DNA from: Paenibacillus sp. R14(2021)
GTDB lineage: Bacteria > Bacillota > Bacilli > Paenibacillales > Paenibacillaceae
DNA length: 64,000 bases
Assembly: GCF_019431355.1 (NCBI RefSeq)
Contig: NZ_CP080269.1
Coordinates: 1,550,001-1,614,000 of the forward strand
Direction of reading: 5' to 3'
In this document: positions 17,122 to 26,433 of the stretch, piece by piece
Numbering within the stretch: position 1 is the stretch's first letter
Layout: every line of letters begins with the position of its first letter
Made by a program: the position numbers and the translations under genes
The notes under the pieces: generated by a model
What the model saw: the letters and a program-made list of their open reading frames with translations, nothing else
Database searches by the model: none
What the model was told of the DNA's origin: nothing

Positions 17122-18033
17122 TTAATAGCAATTTAATACAGCATCCCAAACAACTTCAGATGCATATAAACCTAAATGTACTGGATCAAGTCTTGAATTC
17201 TCAACCTCGTTTGTGGAAACAAAAAACAGAACGTCTCCATCAAATATAGAATGAAAAGGATAAATCGCTCTCGCCATTGAGGTATGAATCTGTTTAGATA
17301 AATGTCGCAAGTACACAGAAGGTAACACTTGATTAGTAACAACCAGTGTAAGTGTTGTGTTTTGTTCTTCATTTAATTGAATGCTCTGTTCCAAATCATT
17401 CAACATTTTTTGTATTGGTTCTCTATTTCCTAATTCATCTTTATATCCTCTTAAAACATGTCCATCTCGTCCGAGAATTGCACCCATAGCATTCACAACT
17501 GTAAACGCAGCGATTTTCGTTTGACCAATTTCCTTAAAAGCTCCACCTTGTCCTGAATATTCCCAGTGTCGAAATCCTTTACCTACAATTGCAGATCTTC
17601 CAGCACCTTGTCTCCCAATAGGGAAAATGTTGCTCTTGGCGGACTCAAATGCTTTTTGACCCAATAACTTATCTGGATATACAGCATTATCTCTGTCTAC
17701 ATAATCATAAATAGTCGCTCCAACTACTTTAGGCATCCAACTAGTTGAATATTCTTTAAGTTGCAATAAAGCTGATGTTACCCCAGACGTAGCTTCCAGC
17801 CCATGAACGGATCCACCTGTAAAACAAACTGCATCAAGCTTTCGTTCCCCAGCAAACAAGTTATGATTGTCCGTTGTAAATGTTGAAGGTGATCCCCCTC
17901 TGACATCTATTGCAGCAGTTGCTTCATTGGGAAAATGAAATACAGTACAACCAGTCGGTCCTTCTTCATACTCTGCAATACCAATCCTAATTGATGGGAA
18001 GTCAAAAGTGATACTTTTTCCCGTCATTTGCAT
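17122..18033 (-). CDS. P1-family (S58, DmpA/NylC-like) peptidase
   Basis: The protein belongs to the self-cleaving Ntn-like family that includes the aminopeptidase DmpA and nylon hydrolase NylC. Visible features are FTGGSVHGLEATSGV near residue 70, GKGFRHWEYSGQGG and the processing-site region AAFTVVNAMGAILG. The listed ATG (18033) has no ribosome site. An ATT at 18072, 5 nt after GAGGTG, is in frame and would add 13 residues, so a rare ATT start should be considered. Natural substrates are short peptides or amides. Confidence 0.78.
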   Translation of the reverse strand: MQMTGKSITFDFPSIRIGIAEYEEGPTGCTVFHFPNEATAAIDVRGGSPSTFTTDNHNLFAGERKLDAVCFTGGSVHGLEATSGVTSALLQLKEYSTSWMPKVVGATIYDYVDRDNAVYPDKLLGQKAFESAKSNIFPIGRQGAGRSAIVGKGFRHWEYSGQGGAFKEIGQTKIAAFTVVNAMGAILGRDGHVLRGYKDELGNREPIQKMLNDLEQSIQLNEEQNTTLTLVVTNQVLPSVYLRHLSKQIHTSMARAIYPFHSIFDGDVLFFVSTNEVENSRLDPVHLGLYASEVVWDAVLNCY

Positions 18034-18123
18034 AGTAGGTTCTAACTTTGTATTATCATTAGACTTTTTAATGACAGCACCTCATTCCCTCGCGAAGTAA
18101 GTATAATTTAAATTTCGCCAATT

Positions 18124-18283
18124 CATTAAACTATCCTCCCGTTTAATGAAAAACAGCAGCCGATCGTGTGGCCGACTGGCGTTGCGTCTCCATTCAACTA
18201 TAGTACCCGTTAGCTTAATGTACCCTGAAGAAGGGACCATTTCTTCGTAATTGGATTGAACCATTCTTCCCGTTTACTTAATA
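18124..18283. repeat. PR cluster (three palindromes, one hairpin)
   Basis: Palindromes lie at 18124-18150, 18192-18222 and 18255-18283, with a GC hairpin (CAGCCGATCG/GGCCGACTGG region) between the first two. The segment between the peptidase and the membrane-protein gene holds nothing else. Confidence 0.6.
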
Positions 18284-18304
18284 AAGAAAAGCAGATTTGG
18301 CTGA

Positions 18305-18640
18305 TTATTTTTCTCGTCTTAGTCCTTGAAGGTTTAAGTTTATCGAATAAACAAATCTTACGAAGATTGGAACGACCAATAGAGAAATACTGGTGGAACG
18401 GACTAGGGCTACATCAAAAAAGCAATATACGACTGCGGCTACTAATGCGAGTGTACAAAACACCACAGAAAACCAGTAGACAAAACGAAAATATTTCGAT
18501 CTAAATGTACCATCGTTTTCACACGGTCTCCCATATAAAAATGTTATTAATTTCAATGTAGTACCTCCAAGAAATCCTAAAATTATGCGAGAAATCAATG
18601 AGAAATCCTGCCTATTAATATTCGTTTCAATCTTATTCAT
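18305..18640 (-). CDS. Small membrane protein of unknown function
   Basis: The 111 residues hold three likely membrane segments (ISRIILGFLGGTTLKLITFL, FVYWFSVVFCTLALVAAVVY, ISLLVVPIFVRFVYSI) and a basic C-terminus. I do not recognise a family. It is bracketed by PR units. Confidence 0.55.
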   Translation of the reverse strand: MNKIETNINRQDFSLISRIILGFLGGTTLKLITFLYGRPCENDGTFRSKYFRFVYWFSVVFCTLALVAAVVYCFFDVALVRSTSISLLVVPIFVRFVYSINLNLQGLRREK

Positions 18641-18658
18641 TTCCTTTTGAAATTTAAC

Positions 18659-18717
18659 GTTAAACTGCCCAGTTAGCGCAACGACGACAGCCGATCGTTC
18701 TGAAGCCGGCTGCCGTA
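18659..18717. repeat. PR unit (partial)
   Basis: TTAAACTGCCCAGTTAGCGC, then a GC hairpin ending GCCGGCTGCCGTAG. It abuts the stop of the GyrI-like gene. Confidence 0.6.
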
Positions 18718-18720
18718 GAT

Positions 18721-19164
18721 TTATGCAGAAACTGGAACTAGGATTTCAGCATTATACTTACTTTCCTCATTTCCAAACTCAAACACTTCAAACGAAACAG
18801 AATTTGAATTATTTTGCATTCCTTTGTCTCTTAAATATGTATCAATAAGTCCATATGGTTCTTCACCATTTGAATGAACTTTTACATATCGGTTACTAGG
18901 TACTTCAAAACCAATCATATCCTCTGGAATATGTTGTAGTTCGGTGACTTCCATGCAATAGATATAAGTGAATAACACTTCATTTGCAAAGTGAACACAA
19001 ACATAAGTGCTTTCGTCAACTTTGCCATGAATTTCATCTTTTCTTTCCATGAAAAGTTGATGTGCTTCATCAATACCTTTAACGTTTTTCAAGGGAGAAG
19101 TTACCGCAATACCGATATATTTTCTCTCTCCCAATTGAACTACTTCAATCTGTGCATTACTCAT
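18721..19164 (-). CDS. GyrI-like / AraC effector-binding domain protein
   Basis: The 147-residue protein is a stand-alone GyrI-like small-molecule-binding domain (about residues 5-145), with IEVVQLGERKYIGIAVTSPL and RYVKVHSNGEEPYGLIDTYL. The start ATG 19164 follows AAGGAGACG; an upstream ATG in frame precedes that site. Such single-domain proteins bind or hydrolyse toxic hydrophobic compounds. No regulator is adjacent. Confidence 0.7.
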   Translation of the reverse strand: MSNAQIEVVQLGERKYIGIAVTSPLKNVKGIDEAHQLFMERKDEIHGKVDESTYVCVHFANEVLFTYIYCMEVTELQHIPEDMIGFEVPSNRYVKVHSNGEEPYGLIDTYLRDKGMQNNSNSVSFEVFEFGNEESKYNAEILVPVSA

Positions 19165-19237
19165 TTCGCGTCGTCTCCTTAATATTCGTAATTGTAATTT
19201 AATTCGGGATGTACCCATTATTTTCCTCTTGTTCATT

Positions 19238-19263
19238 CGAACTATCCTGCCCGTTAGCTTAAT
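19238..19263. repeat. PR palindrome
   Basis: GAACTATCCTGCCCGTTAGC followed by TTAATG. Confidence 0.6.
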
Positions 19264-19323
19264 GCCCGCCCGCAGTCTACAACTTTATTTACACGGTCTA
19301 ATACTTTATTTTCTCAGAACAAA

Positions 19324-19345
19324 CCGAATCATTTCGAGGGAGCGT
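19324..19345 (+). mobile_element. Orphan IS110-type right inverted repeat
   Basis: CCGAATCATTTCGAGGGAGC matches the terminal repeat of IS-A at 4592-4609. No other part of the element remains. Confidence 0.5.
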
Positions 19346-19393
19346 AAATCGCTATTTAGCTATGATATGGTTTTCTATATCTCTCTAACAGCG

Positions 19394-19427
19394 AAAAACG
19401 AGGACACCTATAAAGGTATCCTCGTTT
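19394..19427 (-). terminator. Terminator after the dppA remnant
   Basis: AACGAGGA and TCCTCGTT flank an inner ACCT/AGGT stem on the minus strand, followed by TTTCGC. Confidence 0.65.
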
Positions 19428-19436
19428 GTTAGAAAA

Positions 19437-19893
19437 ACCTTGTCGTGTTCGCAAGTGCCGCCATGCTCTCCATCGTGCGGTAGAGCGTGAGGGCGTCTTT
19501 GGCATCGTAAGAGACTACGATACTGTCCGGAAATCTCCGTACACCGGATATGCTCGAAGCGATTTCCGCCTGACCGCTATGCATGAATTCGATGTGTACC
19601 TCTGATTGATTTTCCCCATAGCTTCTTTGGTTTTGGCTACGAGTTCCTTACGACTCTGCTCCAGCGATAGGCAAATCGCAGAAGTTCTGGACAATGCATG
19701 CTTGACTATGCCTGTAATCGCATCAGGTACAATTCCGTTCGTCTCTTCGGAAGCTTTGTCGTCTCCGGTCACGAGAACCAACGGAACGCCCAGTAAGCCC
19801 GCATATATCGCATTAAACCCGATCTCCCCGACTTCCGTTTCATTGATCGTTGGATTGTCAACAGAAAACTGGACAACATTTATGAGGTCAATC
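19437..19893 (-). pseudogene. M55 D-aminopeptidase (DppA-like) remnant
   Basis: The central part reads TINETEVGEIGFNAIYAGLL and VPLVLVTGDD, a hallmark of DppA-type D-aminopeptidases. A frameshift near 19600 moves the C-terminus to another frame (VHIEFMHSGQAEIA, DSIVVSYDAKDALTLYRTME), ending in TAA at 19437. The N-terminal half with the first metal ligands is gone, replaced by an IS3 fragment. Confidence 0.75.
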
Positions 19894-20096
19894 GTGATCG
19901 ACAAACAGGCAGACATACTGCCATTTGCCGGCAACGCGTACGTACGTCAAATCGCTCACCACAACGGCATAGGGCTCGTTCTGAGTGAACTTGCGCTGCA
20001 GATGGTTTTCCGTTGTGGACGGATTGGAATCGGTCTTATTCGGCTTGAATTGGGCAATGGTGTACGTGCTTTTGCCTACTGCTGCAGCGGATGAAA
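19894..20096 (-). pseudogene. IS3-family (IS150-like) transposase orfB fragment
   Basis: The frame reads KSTYTIAQFKPNK, then NHLQRKFTQNEPYAVVVSDL and TYVRVAGKWQYVCLFVD, the start of the DDE core of IS3-family OrfB. Both sides are truncated. It abuts the dppA remnant. Confidence 0.7.
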
Positions 20097-20305
20097 TATT
20101 TGCAGGAAACGCACCAATTATGCGACACCATCATCGGCATGGAACCAACCGGCCACTACTGGCTCAGCCTTGCTGCCTGGCTCAAAGACCGCAAATAACT
20201 CGAGGTCGTGTTGGTGAATCCTCTCCACAAGCGACATCAAAGATGCCTTCGTTATCGCCGATATGGTGAAAAACGGTTACTACTCCTTCATCAAAGAGAC
20301 CAGTG
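20097..20305 (+). pseudogene. IS110-family transposase fragment
   Basis: The fragment reads IIGMEPTGHYWLSLAAWLKD with a stop, and after a frameshift KDAFVIADMVKNGYYSFIKE. These are the middle DEDD motifs of the same transposase family as IS-A. A TGTCACCCGACA end of the MITE family follows at 20313. Confidence 0.75.
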
Positions 20306-20386
20306 AATGTCACCCGACAGTGGTGGATAGTAGTCTATTATTTTATAATTAAAAGTAAATTTGTTCTATTCAAGAAGAACAAAAAA

Positions 20387-20596
20387 GCAGTAGGATATCT
20401 CCTACTGCCAGAGTGTCGAGAAAGTTCAACGGACTTTTCGGCACTTTTATTTTATTTGGTTGGCTCTCGTCTCGTCGAAGAAAAATCGATTTAAAATGAT
20501 CTGAGGACCACATTTAAACGAAACATTCGAGAAATTTAGGCCCTTTTAAAAACCAAGGGGTTTTCTACAGTCTGGCAGTAGGATATCTCCTACTGC
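20387..20596. repeat. Two identical 22-bp palindromes flanking a 166-bp insert
   Basis: GCAGTAGGA-TATC-TCCTACTGC occurs at 20387-20408 and 20575-20596. The insert starts CAGAGTGTCGAGAAAG, has a hairpin (AGTGTCGA/TCGGCACT) and ends CCCCTTGG-like on the opposite strand, which recalls the ends of IS1182-family elements. It may be a deletion derivative inserted in, or duplicating, a palindromic terminator. Confidence 0.5.
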
Positions 20597-20616
20597 AAAA
20601 GCAAGTACTTGTTGTG

Positions 20617-21762
20617 TCAACGACCGAGATTCTGAATATCCTTGTAGGCAACATATAATCGATCTATCGTGGCGAGATTCGCGCTATGCAGCAACTCGCC
20701 ATATCTGACCCTGTGTCCTTCATCCAGCAAGTCAATCGAAAACGACGCATTGGTGCGCCAGCCTTGTTCGTCTGGAGTCCAGTAACCAACCCACCCTCTT
20801 GCTGCGTCATAACCAGTACGCATCACATTGTATCCCTCGGCGGAGGTTGGAATTCTCTGACCGTTGTAGTCGGCCTGAAGGTAACCTACCTCAAACGTGT
20901 TCCCAATAGCAGCAGTTGCCCTACCTACGGTATACTGAAGAGATCCTGCGATTGTTCCTGGGATTGCGCGGGGAGCTACTTCCCAATCCGTATACGCGCT
21001 ACTCCTTGTCATATAAAATGGCTCGTGTCCCGCGTCTTGTAAGTTACCGAACATGTACTGGTGACCGTTAGCCAATGAAACAACAGCTGGCCCCCAGGCT
21101 GTCGACTGTCGTACACCGGGGGATCTATAAAGAGCCCTGTTGCTGTTCCAAGCAACAACCCCCGCACTATCGAAGTGGCCTTCAACTGAATATAGGTTGC
21201 TGTCTGTCCCCCGGTACGCGACAGTAACATTACCGTCAGGCGTAGCGGTTACAGAAGGAGTATCATTCGTAGTTTCAAACTGTCCGTTCACCTGAATAGC
21301 TTGCCATACTGGGAAGGAGCTAATACTGTGACTTCCACCATGGCCGGCATTTGTGGTATAGTAAATTCTGTTATCCGATCCGCGATGCAGGATCATCCAT
21401 CCGTCTCGTACTGCAGTGATGGAAGGTTCGTTTACCGAAGAGGTATTGGGAAACGCCTCAGGCGTTCCGTTTCGACCGTCACCATAACCAGACTGGAAAT
21501 ATATGTTATTATTGGTAGCTCCTCTCCAAACATAAACGGTTGCATCTACATTGCTTGCTTGATTGTAGGCCGCAGCGGCCCCCTCGCTAGTCCTCGCTGA
21601 GCCATTATCATTGAGAAGCTGCCAGAATGTAGTTGTGCTCGCGGCAGCAGATGTTGCGAACACTAACGTGCTTCCGACCATAAGGGCGACTGCGGCAGCC
21701 CCCGCCTGCCATCTCTTTTTCTTTTTCGAAATCTTATCCACGAATATCAGATCCATCTCCAT
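20617..21762 (-). CDS. Secreted protein, probable beta-propeller
   Basis: About 381 residues with a basic N-terminus (ISKKKKRWQAG), a hydrophobic core (AAAVALMVGSTLVFATSA) and a cleavage site near AAAS. The mature part has recurring units such as NEPSITAVRDGWMILHRGSD, TPSVTATPDGNVTVAYRGTD and ATVYVWRG, with Trp/Arg-rich turns like those of PLL-type lectin or sialidase-like propellers. No catalytic residues are evident. The start is uncertain: two ATG and a GTG lie close together with weak ribosome sites. Confidence 0.6.
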   Translation of the reverse strand: MEMDLIFVDKISKKKKRWQAGAAAVALMVGSTLVFATSAAASTTTFWQLLNDNGSARTSEGAAAAYNQASNVDATVYVWRGATNNNIYFQSGYGDGRNGTPEAFPNTSSVNEPSITAVRDGWMILHRGSDNRIYYTTNAGHGGSHSISSFPVWQAIQVNGQFETTNDTPSVTATPDGNVTVAYRGTDSNLYSVEGHFDSAGVVAWNSNRALYRSPGVRQSTAWGPAVVSLANGHQYMFGNLQDAGHEPFYMTRSSAYTDWEVAPRAIPGTIAGSLQYTVGRATAAIGNTFEVGYLQADYNGQRIPTSAEGYNVMRTGYDAARGWVGYWTPDEQGWRTNASFSIDLLDEGHRVRYGELLHSANLATIDRLYVAYKDIQNLGR

Positions 21763-22069
21763 ATATTTGTCTTGGGCAATTACATAACACAAGACACAGA
21801 TTTTTATGCCGCCGTTCTTCTAAATTGATACTAACAATCGTCAATGAAGACCTCAATTTCTCTTTCTTCCATTGGAGAAGTTAAATAGAATTTAAGTGTT
21901 TTAGATGGTCGCTCGTATTTCTACGGCTAGCGTCCGCCAGCTGTCCTACGTAAAAGCGTGGATCCTCCGCTCTTTGGATAATATTCCAATGATCTCAAAG
22001 ATGATAATAAGGCAGAATACCGCAAAATTTTGTACGAGAGGCTGGTACTTACCATTTGGCTTGAGGGAG
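21763..22069. other. Stretch with only a gene tail
   Basis: On the plus strand a short frame ends DDNKAEYRKILYERLVLTIW then LEGEN and a stop near 22069, protein-like but unrecognised and without a start. It meets an IS110-type end at 22070. No complete gene is seen. Confidence 0.3.
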
Positions 22070-22292
22070 AAAACTGACCGTCCCTCGGTTTTAAGGATTT
22101 ATCTCACATATGCTCACTCATTCGCAGGATTTCATAAGCTTGGATTAGATATGGAGGTGGAGAAAGTTATGGGCGGATGGCGCTAGCCTAGTATCTGGGT
22201 ATGCGGAACAGAGGAATTGCTTCAGCCATTCCTTTCTGCCTAATACTACTGCTCGCAAACTCCACAAGTGCCTTGGTGAGATCACCTTGGAA
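22070..22292 (-). mobile_element. Orphan IS110-type right end (IS-C type)
   Basis: CCGTCCCTCGGTTTTAAGG at 22070 and the following 220 bp align with the right end of IS-C at 29775-29990, up to CTCCACAAGTGCC. The guide part and transposase are missing. Confidence 0.6.
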
Positions 22293-22313
22293 TAAAAATA
22301 CACCTATGTTAGC

Positions 22314-22792
22314 TTAAATCTGAATTTCAATATCGTGACCCTTACACCATTCAATTACTAATTCCTTTATCCTTCTTTCTTTGTAGTCATTCCATTGTTT
22401 ATCAACACCATGTTCAATAATATTATCTTTGAATCTGCGGAATGCTCCTCGCCCTTGAATTTCTTCAAACAGTTTTACTCGAATTTCTTCATCCTCTAAA
22501 GCCCCAATAAAATCTTCCATGAGTTCATATCCATTAAAGTCGTTTTTTAATGTAAGTCGACGAAGATGCCGTCTTCATCTTCAAGAATCTGGTTTGCTAT
22601 TTCAATGTTCTCTCTTTGCCATTCAGGAAAATTTTCGAATGGCATTTCATCTTCAGCCGCTCCAATTTCTTCTCTTGAGAGCGTAAAAACATCTCCTGTT
22701 GCTGAATTTATATATGTAAAAGTATCATTCATTTGCATCTCAATTTCATCAACTAAATCAATTAACTTAACTGGTTTCTTAGCCTTCATCAT
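22314..22792 (-). pseudogene. UPF0158-family protein, frameshifted
   Basis: The first frame (MKAKKPVKLIDLVDEIEMQM through EWQRENIEIANQILEDED) stops at 22547. The second (MEDFIGALEDEEIRVKLFEE, GRGAFRRFKDNIIEHG, IEWCKGHDIEIQI) starts in a different frame and completes the fold. One indel near an A run at 22530-22545 separates them. The family has no known function. Confidence 0.7.
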
Positions 22793-22889
22793 CGATTTCT
22801 CCCCTTATAACTATTTCTCGATAAACATCATCTCTAAAAAACAAGACGATTACCTAATGATTGTGGCTGATCGTCAAAGGAATAACAAA

Positions 22890-22934
22890 CTACTCCTTAA
22901 TTGAACGATAGGCTGCCTATGCCGGCAGCCTCAT
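22890..22934. repeat. PR unit (hairpin half)
   Basis: CTCCTTAATTGAACG then GGCTGCC/GGCAGCC. It lies at the 3' end of the CDGSH gene. Confidence 0.5.
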
Positions 22935-22957
22935 GTCACTGTGCTATCATATCCGAC

Positions 22958-23173
22958 TTAGTCCTTCTTCGCTCTCGGCGCACTTTCAAAGTTGATCGAC
23001 TTGTGCGTGCCGTCGCAGAACGGCTTGTTGCCCGATCCTCCGCACCGGCATAGCGAGAACGATTCTTTGTGCTCGAACGGGTTGCCTTCTGCATCCACTA
23101 GCTCGACCTGCCCTATTACCCTAAGTGATCCATTGTCGTTCACTTTAATCATCACTTTGTTTTCGTCTTCCAT
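22958..23173 (-). CDS. CDGSH iron-sulfur domain protein
   Basis: The 71-residue protein carries the CDGSH motif with 2Fe-2S ligands in CRCGGSGNKPFCDGTH (three Cys and one His). The start ATG follows AGGAGG. Small stand-alone members bind a labile 2Fe-2S cluster and may serve in redox or iron handling. Confidence 0.88.
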   Translation of the reverse strand: MEDENKVMIKVNDNGSLRVIGQVELVDAEGNPFEHKESFSLCRCGGSGNKPFCDGTHKSINFESAPRAKKD

Positions 23174-23865
23174 GAGCTTCCTCCTATGTATAGTAAGTTA
23201 ATACAAGTATATCCATCGATCGCTAGGAAAAGACGAGCCGCCTTGAGTATTGCTTGTGCAGTTTATCCGAGCGCAATCTATATCTATTGTGTTGATATCT
23301 CTACTCGTTTAAGGTTTCCCAAAATATTTCACTGAACTACTGGGAGTTAACAGGGGAAGTGTCACGTGACACTACACCCAATGCTATATCGGTTAGTTTT
23401 AAGAAGATGCAGCTAGGCAGCTGGTCGTAGTCGTCGCTTGCATTTCGGCAATCGTCGTTCACAAAGCAATCCAAGGGCTGGTCCGACTATGCTGCCTACG
23501 GCTATCTGTGGTGGCTTGGCTCCGTAAATGGAATAAACTATGCCAAACTTTTGATGAGAATCAAGTATAGTTGCTCCTTTATAGGTAAGGTCCTACTAAT
23601 CATTAAAATAATATAAATTTATATATCTTTTTGTTACAACTGTTATTGCCCGATAGCAAGGTCGTTTAAAATGCCGTTATAAACGAAACAAACCCGGCCT
23701 ATAGAAAGGTCCGGGTTTGGAATACAGTTGTTAAATATTCATTGACCTTACGCCTCCCGTTAAGCTGAACAGGCTGCCGGGCGGCAGCCTCCAAATTCTT
23801 AATAACTATAAAGTCATAAAATACATTTTCTATGCAAATAGAGTCAACTTTGTAAAGCGAAATAT
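23174..23865. other. Long intergenic stretch
   Basis: No gene is seen. It holds a perfect 16-bp palindrome AGTGTCACGTGACACT (23358-23373), a hairpin AACCCGG/CCGGGTT at 23690-23718 that could terminate transcription, and a PR unit at 23742-23792 (CTCCCGTTAAGCTGAAC with GGCTGCC/GGCAGCC). The palindrome may be an operator with no gene left to control. Confidence 0.5.
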
Positions 23866-24957
23866 TTAGCAAAAGGTAGGAGCAGGTGGTTCGTCTATTT
23901 TCATACGGAGTAAACTATAAGGCTTCTGCCGCAGGTCATCTCCATAATGAAATCTTGCCTGCCGATGTAATTGGTTCACGATGAAATATAAGTATTGATC
24001 TGGACCAATAGAAAAAGTATCCGGCCATAAAATCCTCGGATCATGTCCGATGGTTTCCATTATTCCATTCGGCAATATCTTTCGAATACTATTGTTTTCA
24101 TAGTCTCCAGCGTAAACGTTTCCTTTTGCATCGGTGATCATTCCATCTGAAGCACCTTTTTCTCCCCAATACTTCACGTGACACTGTAAATTCATATCCG
24201 GTATCGTTCGGTCTCTTAGGGCTTCCGTTGAAATCGAATACAGATGACGACTGGAGAGAGGACAAAAATACAAAATCTTGCCGTCCGAGGAAATCGCTAT
24301 ACCATCGGATGCCAATCTAAAGGGTGAAGTAGATCCGTCTTTGTTTCGATTCATCAGGATTTTACCTTCAACTTTCGGTAAGAGAAAGAGATCAGGCGAA
24401 GTTGCATTTGCCCCGTTTAACCGTCTCCAGGCATAACCGGTTTCTAAATCAACGACAATAATGGCTCCTGGTCCTCGGGAAGACGAATCCGTTATATAAG
24501 CATAACCTGCTTTACCAACACGAAAATCAAATCGGACATCATTCAGATAAGTGGTCGGCAGGACAACATCTTCCGTAAATGTATATACACTTCTTATGGT
24601 ATTTGAATTTAAATCTACAGCGACTAACTTCGCCCCCCCTTTGATGGGTTCTGAGAAATTAGGAGCTCCTGTATCCAGTACCCAAAGCGTACCATTTCCA
24701 TCAGCAACGACACTTTGGACACTAATGAAGGACGATGTGATATTCGATGGGCTTACCACATTAGTGTCTAAACTAGGATAAGGCTGTAATGTATCGTGAA
24801 CGATTTCAGCCACTGTAAATTTAACGTCGTCTCCCCATTTCGGAAAGCAAATGAAAATACGCCCGGTTTCAGAAACAGCAACGCCTGTAGGCATGGCTCC
24901 GTAAAATAAAAAAACCGCCTCAAACTTACCAAAATACTTTTCACTCGGTAACATCAC
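23866..24957 (-). CDS. Major royal jelly / Yellow-family beta-propeller protein
   Basis: The 363-residue protein matches the MRJP/Yellow (L-dopachrome tautomerase-related) family. Typical segments are GRIFICFPKWGDDVKFTVAE, GTLWVLDTG, AYITDSSSRGPGAIIVVDLE, SDGIAISSDGKILYFCPLSS and SDGMITDAKGNVYAGDYE. Bacterial members lack a firm role; a lactonase or ligand-binding function is possible. No signal peptide is visible. Confidence 0.8.
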   Translation of the reverse strand: MMLPSEKYFGKFEAVFLFYGAMPTGVAVSETGRIFICFPKWGDDVKFTVAEIVHDTLQPYPSLDTNVVSPSNITSSFISVQSVVADGNGTLWVLDTGAPNFSEPIKGGAKLVAVDLNSNTIRSVYTFTEDVVLPTTYLNDVRFDFRVGKAGYAYITDSSSRGPGAIIVVDLETGYAWRRLNGANATSPDLFLLPKVEGKILMNRNKDGSTSPFRLASDGIAISSDGKILYFCPLSSRHLYSISTEALRDRTIPDMNLQCHVKYWGEKGASDGMITDAKGNVYAGDYENNSIRKILPNGIMETIGHDPRILWPDTFSIGPDQYLYFIVNQLHRQARFHYGDDLRQKPYSLLRMKIDEPPAPTFC

Positions 24958-25394
24958 TTGTATAAAATCCTCCTCAACAGGTTCGAACTTCTATCACCTA
25001 TTTATATGGCTGAATGTGGTTCAAGTGCCTGGATAATAAAATAATTTTACGGGAACCCCGCAAGTTCGTATCTAGGACGGACAACGAGTAAACGGTGTTG
25101 TGTTTTTGCCTAAGAATCACCGCCCACGAAAGTATGAATAAAAAGAAGTACACTATACATAGGAGCCTCCTTCCTTGTACAAGCTATGGCCATGGACATC
25201 GTATAACCACCATCTATTTTCTTGTTCCAAGAGCAAAAGCTCATGAATTTGTGTTGTGCTTTCTTGCGTGTCAGGCTGTGGTATGGACGGTAGAAATGCT
25301 GCTCGTTCGCTTTGATTTGGTGGCCTACCCGTGCGTGAATTTCCCAAAGCTTACGATTTGAATATTACGTTCAAAGTGGTGTGGACGCCTGTTG

Positions 25395-25671
25395 CGAGCG
25401 GTCTTTATTACATCTACTAGACCTCGTGCGATGTTTTTACTTTGCCGCCTGGATTTCACTGCTCATCTTAATTGACGGGTTGCTAGCAGCAAATACCGAC
25501 TTGGTGGATTATGTACATTTGGGAGCTTGTCGACGTTAGCTGGACGAGCTTCACCTATGAATATATGGCCTATCCGATGACGGCTACGATTTTCCTCACA
25601 TTCCTGATGACTCGAGTGTTCTGCGTGATCTACTTCGGAACCATGACACGAGTGGAAACGACAAAACAATA
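25395..25671 (+). pseudogene. Degenerate membrane-protein tail
   Basis: Across a frameshift near 25525 the plus strand reads CFYFAAWISLLILIDGLLAA and TDLVDYVHLG, then WTSFTYEYMAYPMTATIFLT and FLMTRVFCVIYFG, ending TAG at 25671. Two hydrophobic segments are clear. I cannot name the family. The rest of 24958-25961 holds no gene I can support. Confidence 0.4.
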
Positions 25672-25961
25672 GAACGCAGCCAGTACGACACGTTCTTAAA
25701 TGTGGGGCTATGCCCCCTAGGAAAACAGAAGAAAGAGGGGCTATCCCAAAAGGGTGTAGTGCAGTGGGCCAGTCCCAGAATTATTTTGAAGAAGCCTTCA
25801 AAACCGTTGCTCCGAGCGTCAACGCAGGTCATTTGCCCATGCGGAGAGTATACGCAGCTCTACATAGACAGACGACCATACCTCGACATTATTGAACTTG
25901 ACTCCACTTGTATCCGAAAAAGAAGGCAAATCTCTGCTTCTGCCACTACCAAGCTACCGTT

Positions 25962-26243
25962 TTATTGTTGGTCTGGCAGACGTAATGCGTTAGCTGAAGT
26001 TTGCGCTTGATCTAAAAATTCCTCTGCTTGGGTCAATTGCTGCCGGGCCGTCTCCAAAGCTTGTGAATTTGTTGCCGCATTAGATTCACTTATCGAGCTT
26101 ATCGCCTGATTTAAAGCCGTTTGCGTCTCAGAAACCGCGTTAGATGCATGCTGCTCCAGCGTATTGCCGCTCGAGTTAAGTGTTCCTTCTGCCGGTTTTC
26201 TTGCGTTTACGGTTGCTAGATCAATTTTGTTTTCATTGGGCAA
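25962..26243 (-). CDS. Small Ser/Thr/Ala-rich helical protein
   Basis: The 93 residues form a probable coiled coil (HASNAVSETQTALNQAISSI, ALETARQQLTQAEEFLDQAQ). The start is TTG, 6 nt after GGGAGGAGGA. It is divergent from the coat operon that follows, so a spore or cell-envelope role is possible, but no family is recognised. Confidence 0.6.
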   Translation of the reverse strand: MPNENKIDLATVNARKPAEGTLNSSGNTLEQHASNAVSETQTALNQAISSISESNAATNSQALETARQQLTQAEEFLDQAQTSANALRLPDQQ

Positions 26244-26433
26244 AGCGAGTCCTCCTCCCTTGAGAAAAGATCATTAATTTAAACAGAAATAAGTATGCGG
26301 TTGATATTTTGTTTATATTCCTGCGACTGCATGGGAATATCCGGACCCCACTTTTCCGGCAATCATTTTTAGTATAGGATCCGATGAGTCGGAGAATCTA
26401 ACGTTGATGAAAAAAGGAGGGGATCATTTCTCA

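Noticed and set aside
18082-18264. A 60-codon minus-strand frame
   Set aside because: It lies entirely within the PR cluster and has no start signals.
21905-22186. Phage integrase-like frame
   Set aside because: The Arg-rich tail is translated from an IS110-type right end, and no integrase motif is present.
23358-23373. GlnR/TnrA operator
   Set aside because: The palindrome lacks the seven-base spacer of TnrA/GlnR sites, and no nitrogen gene is nearby.
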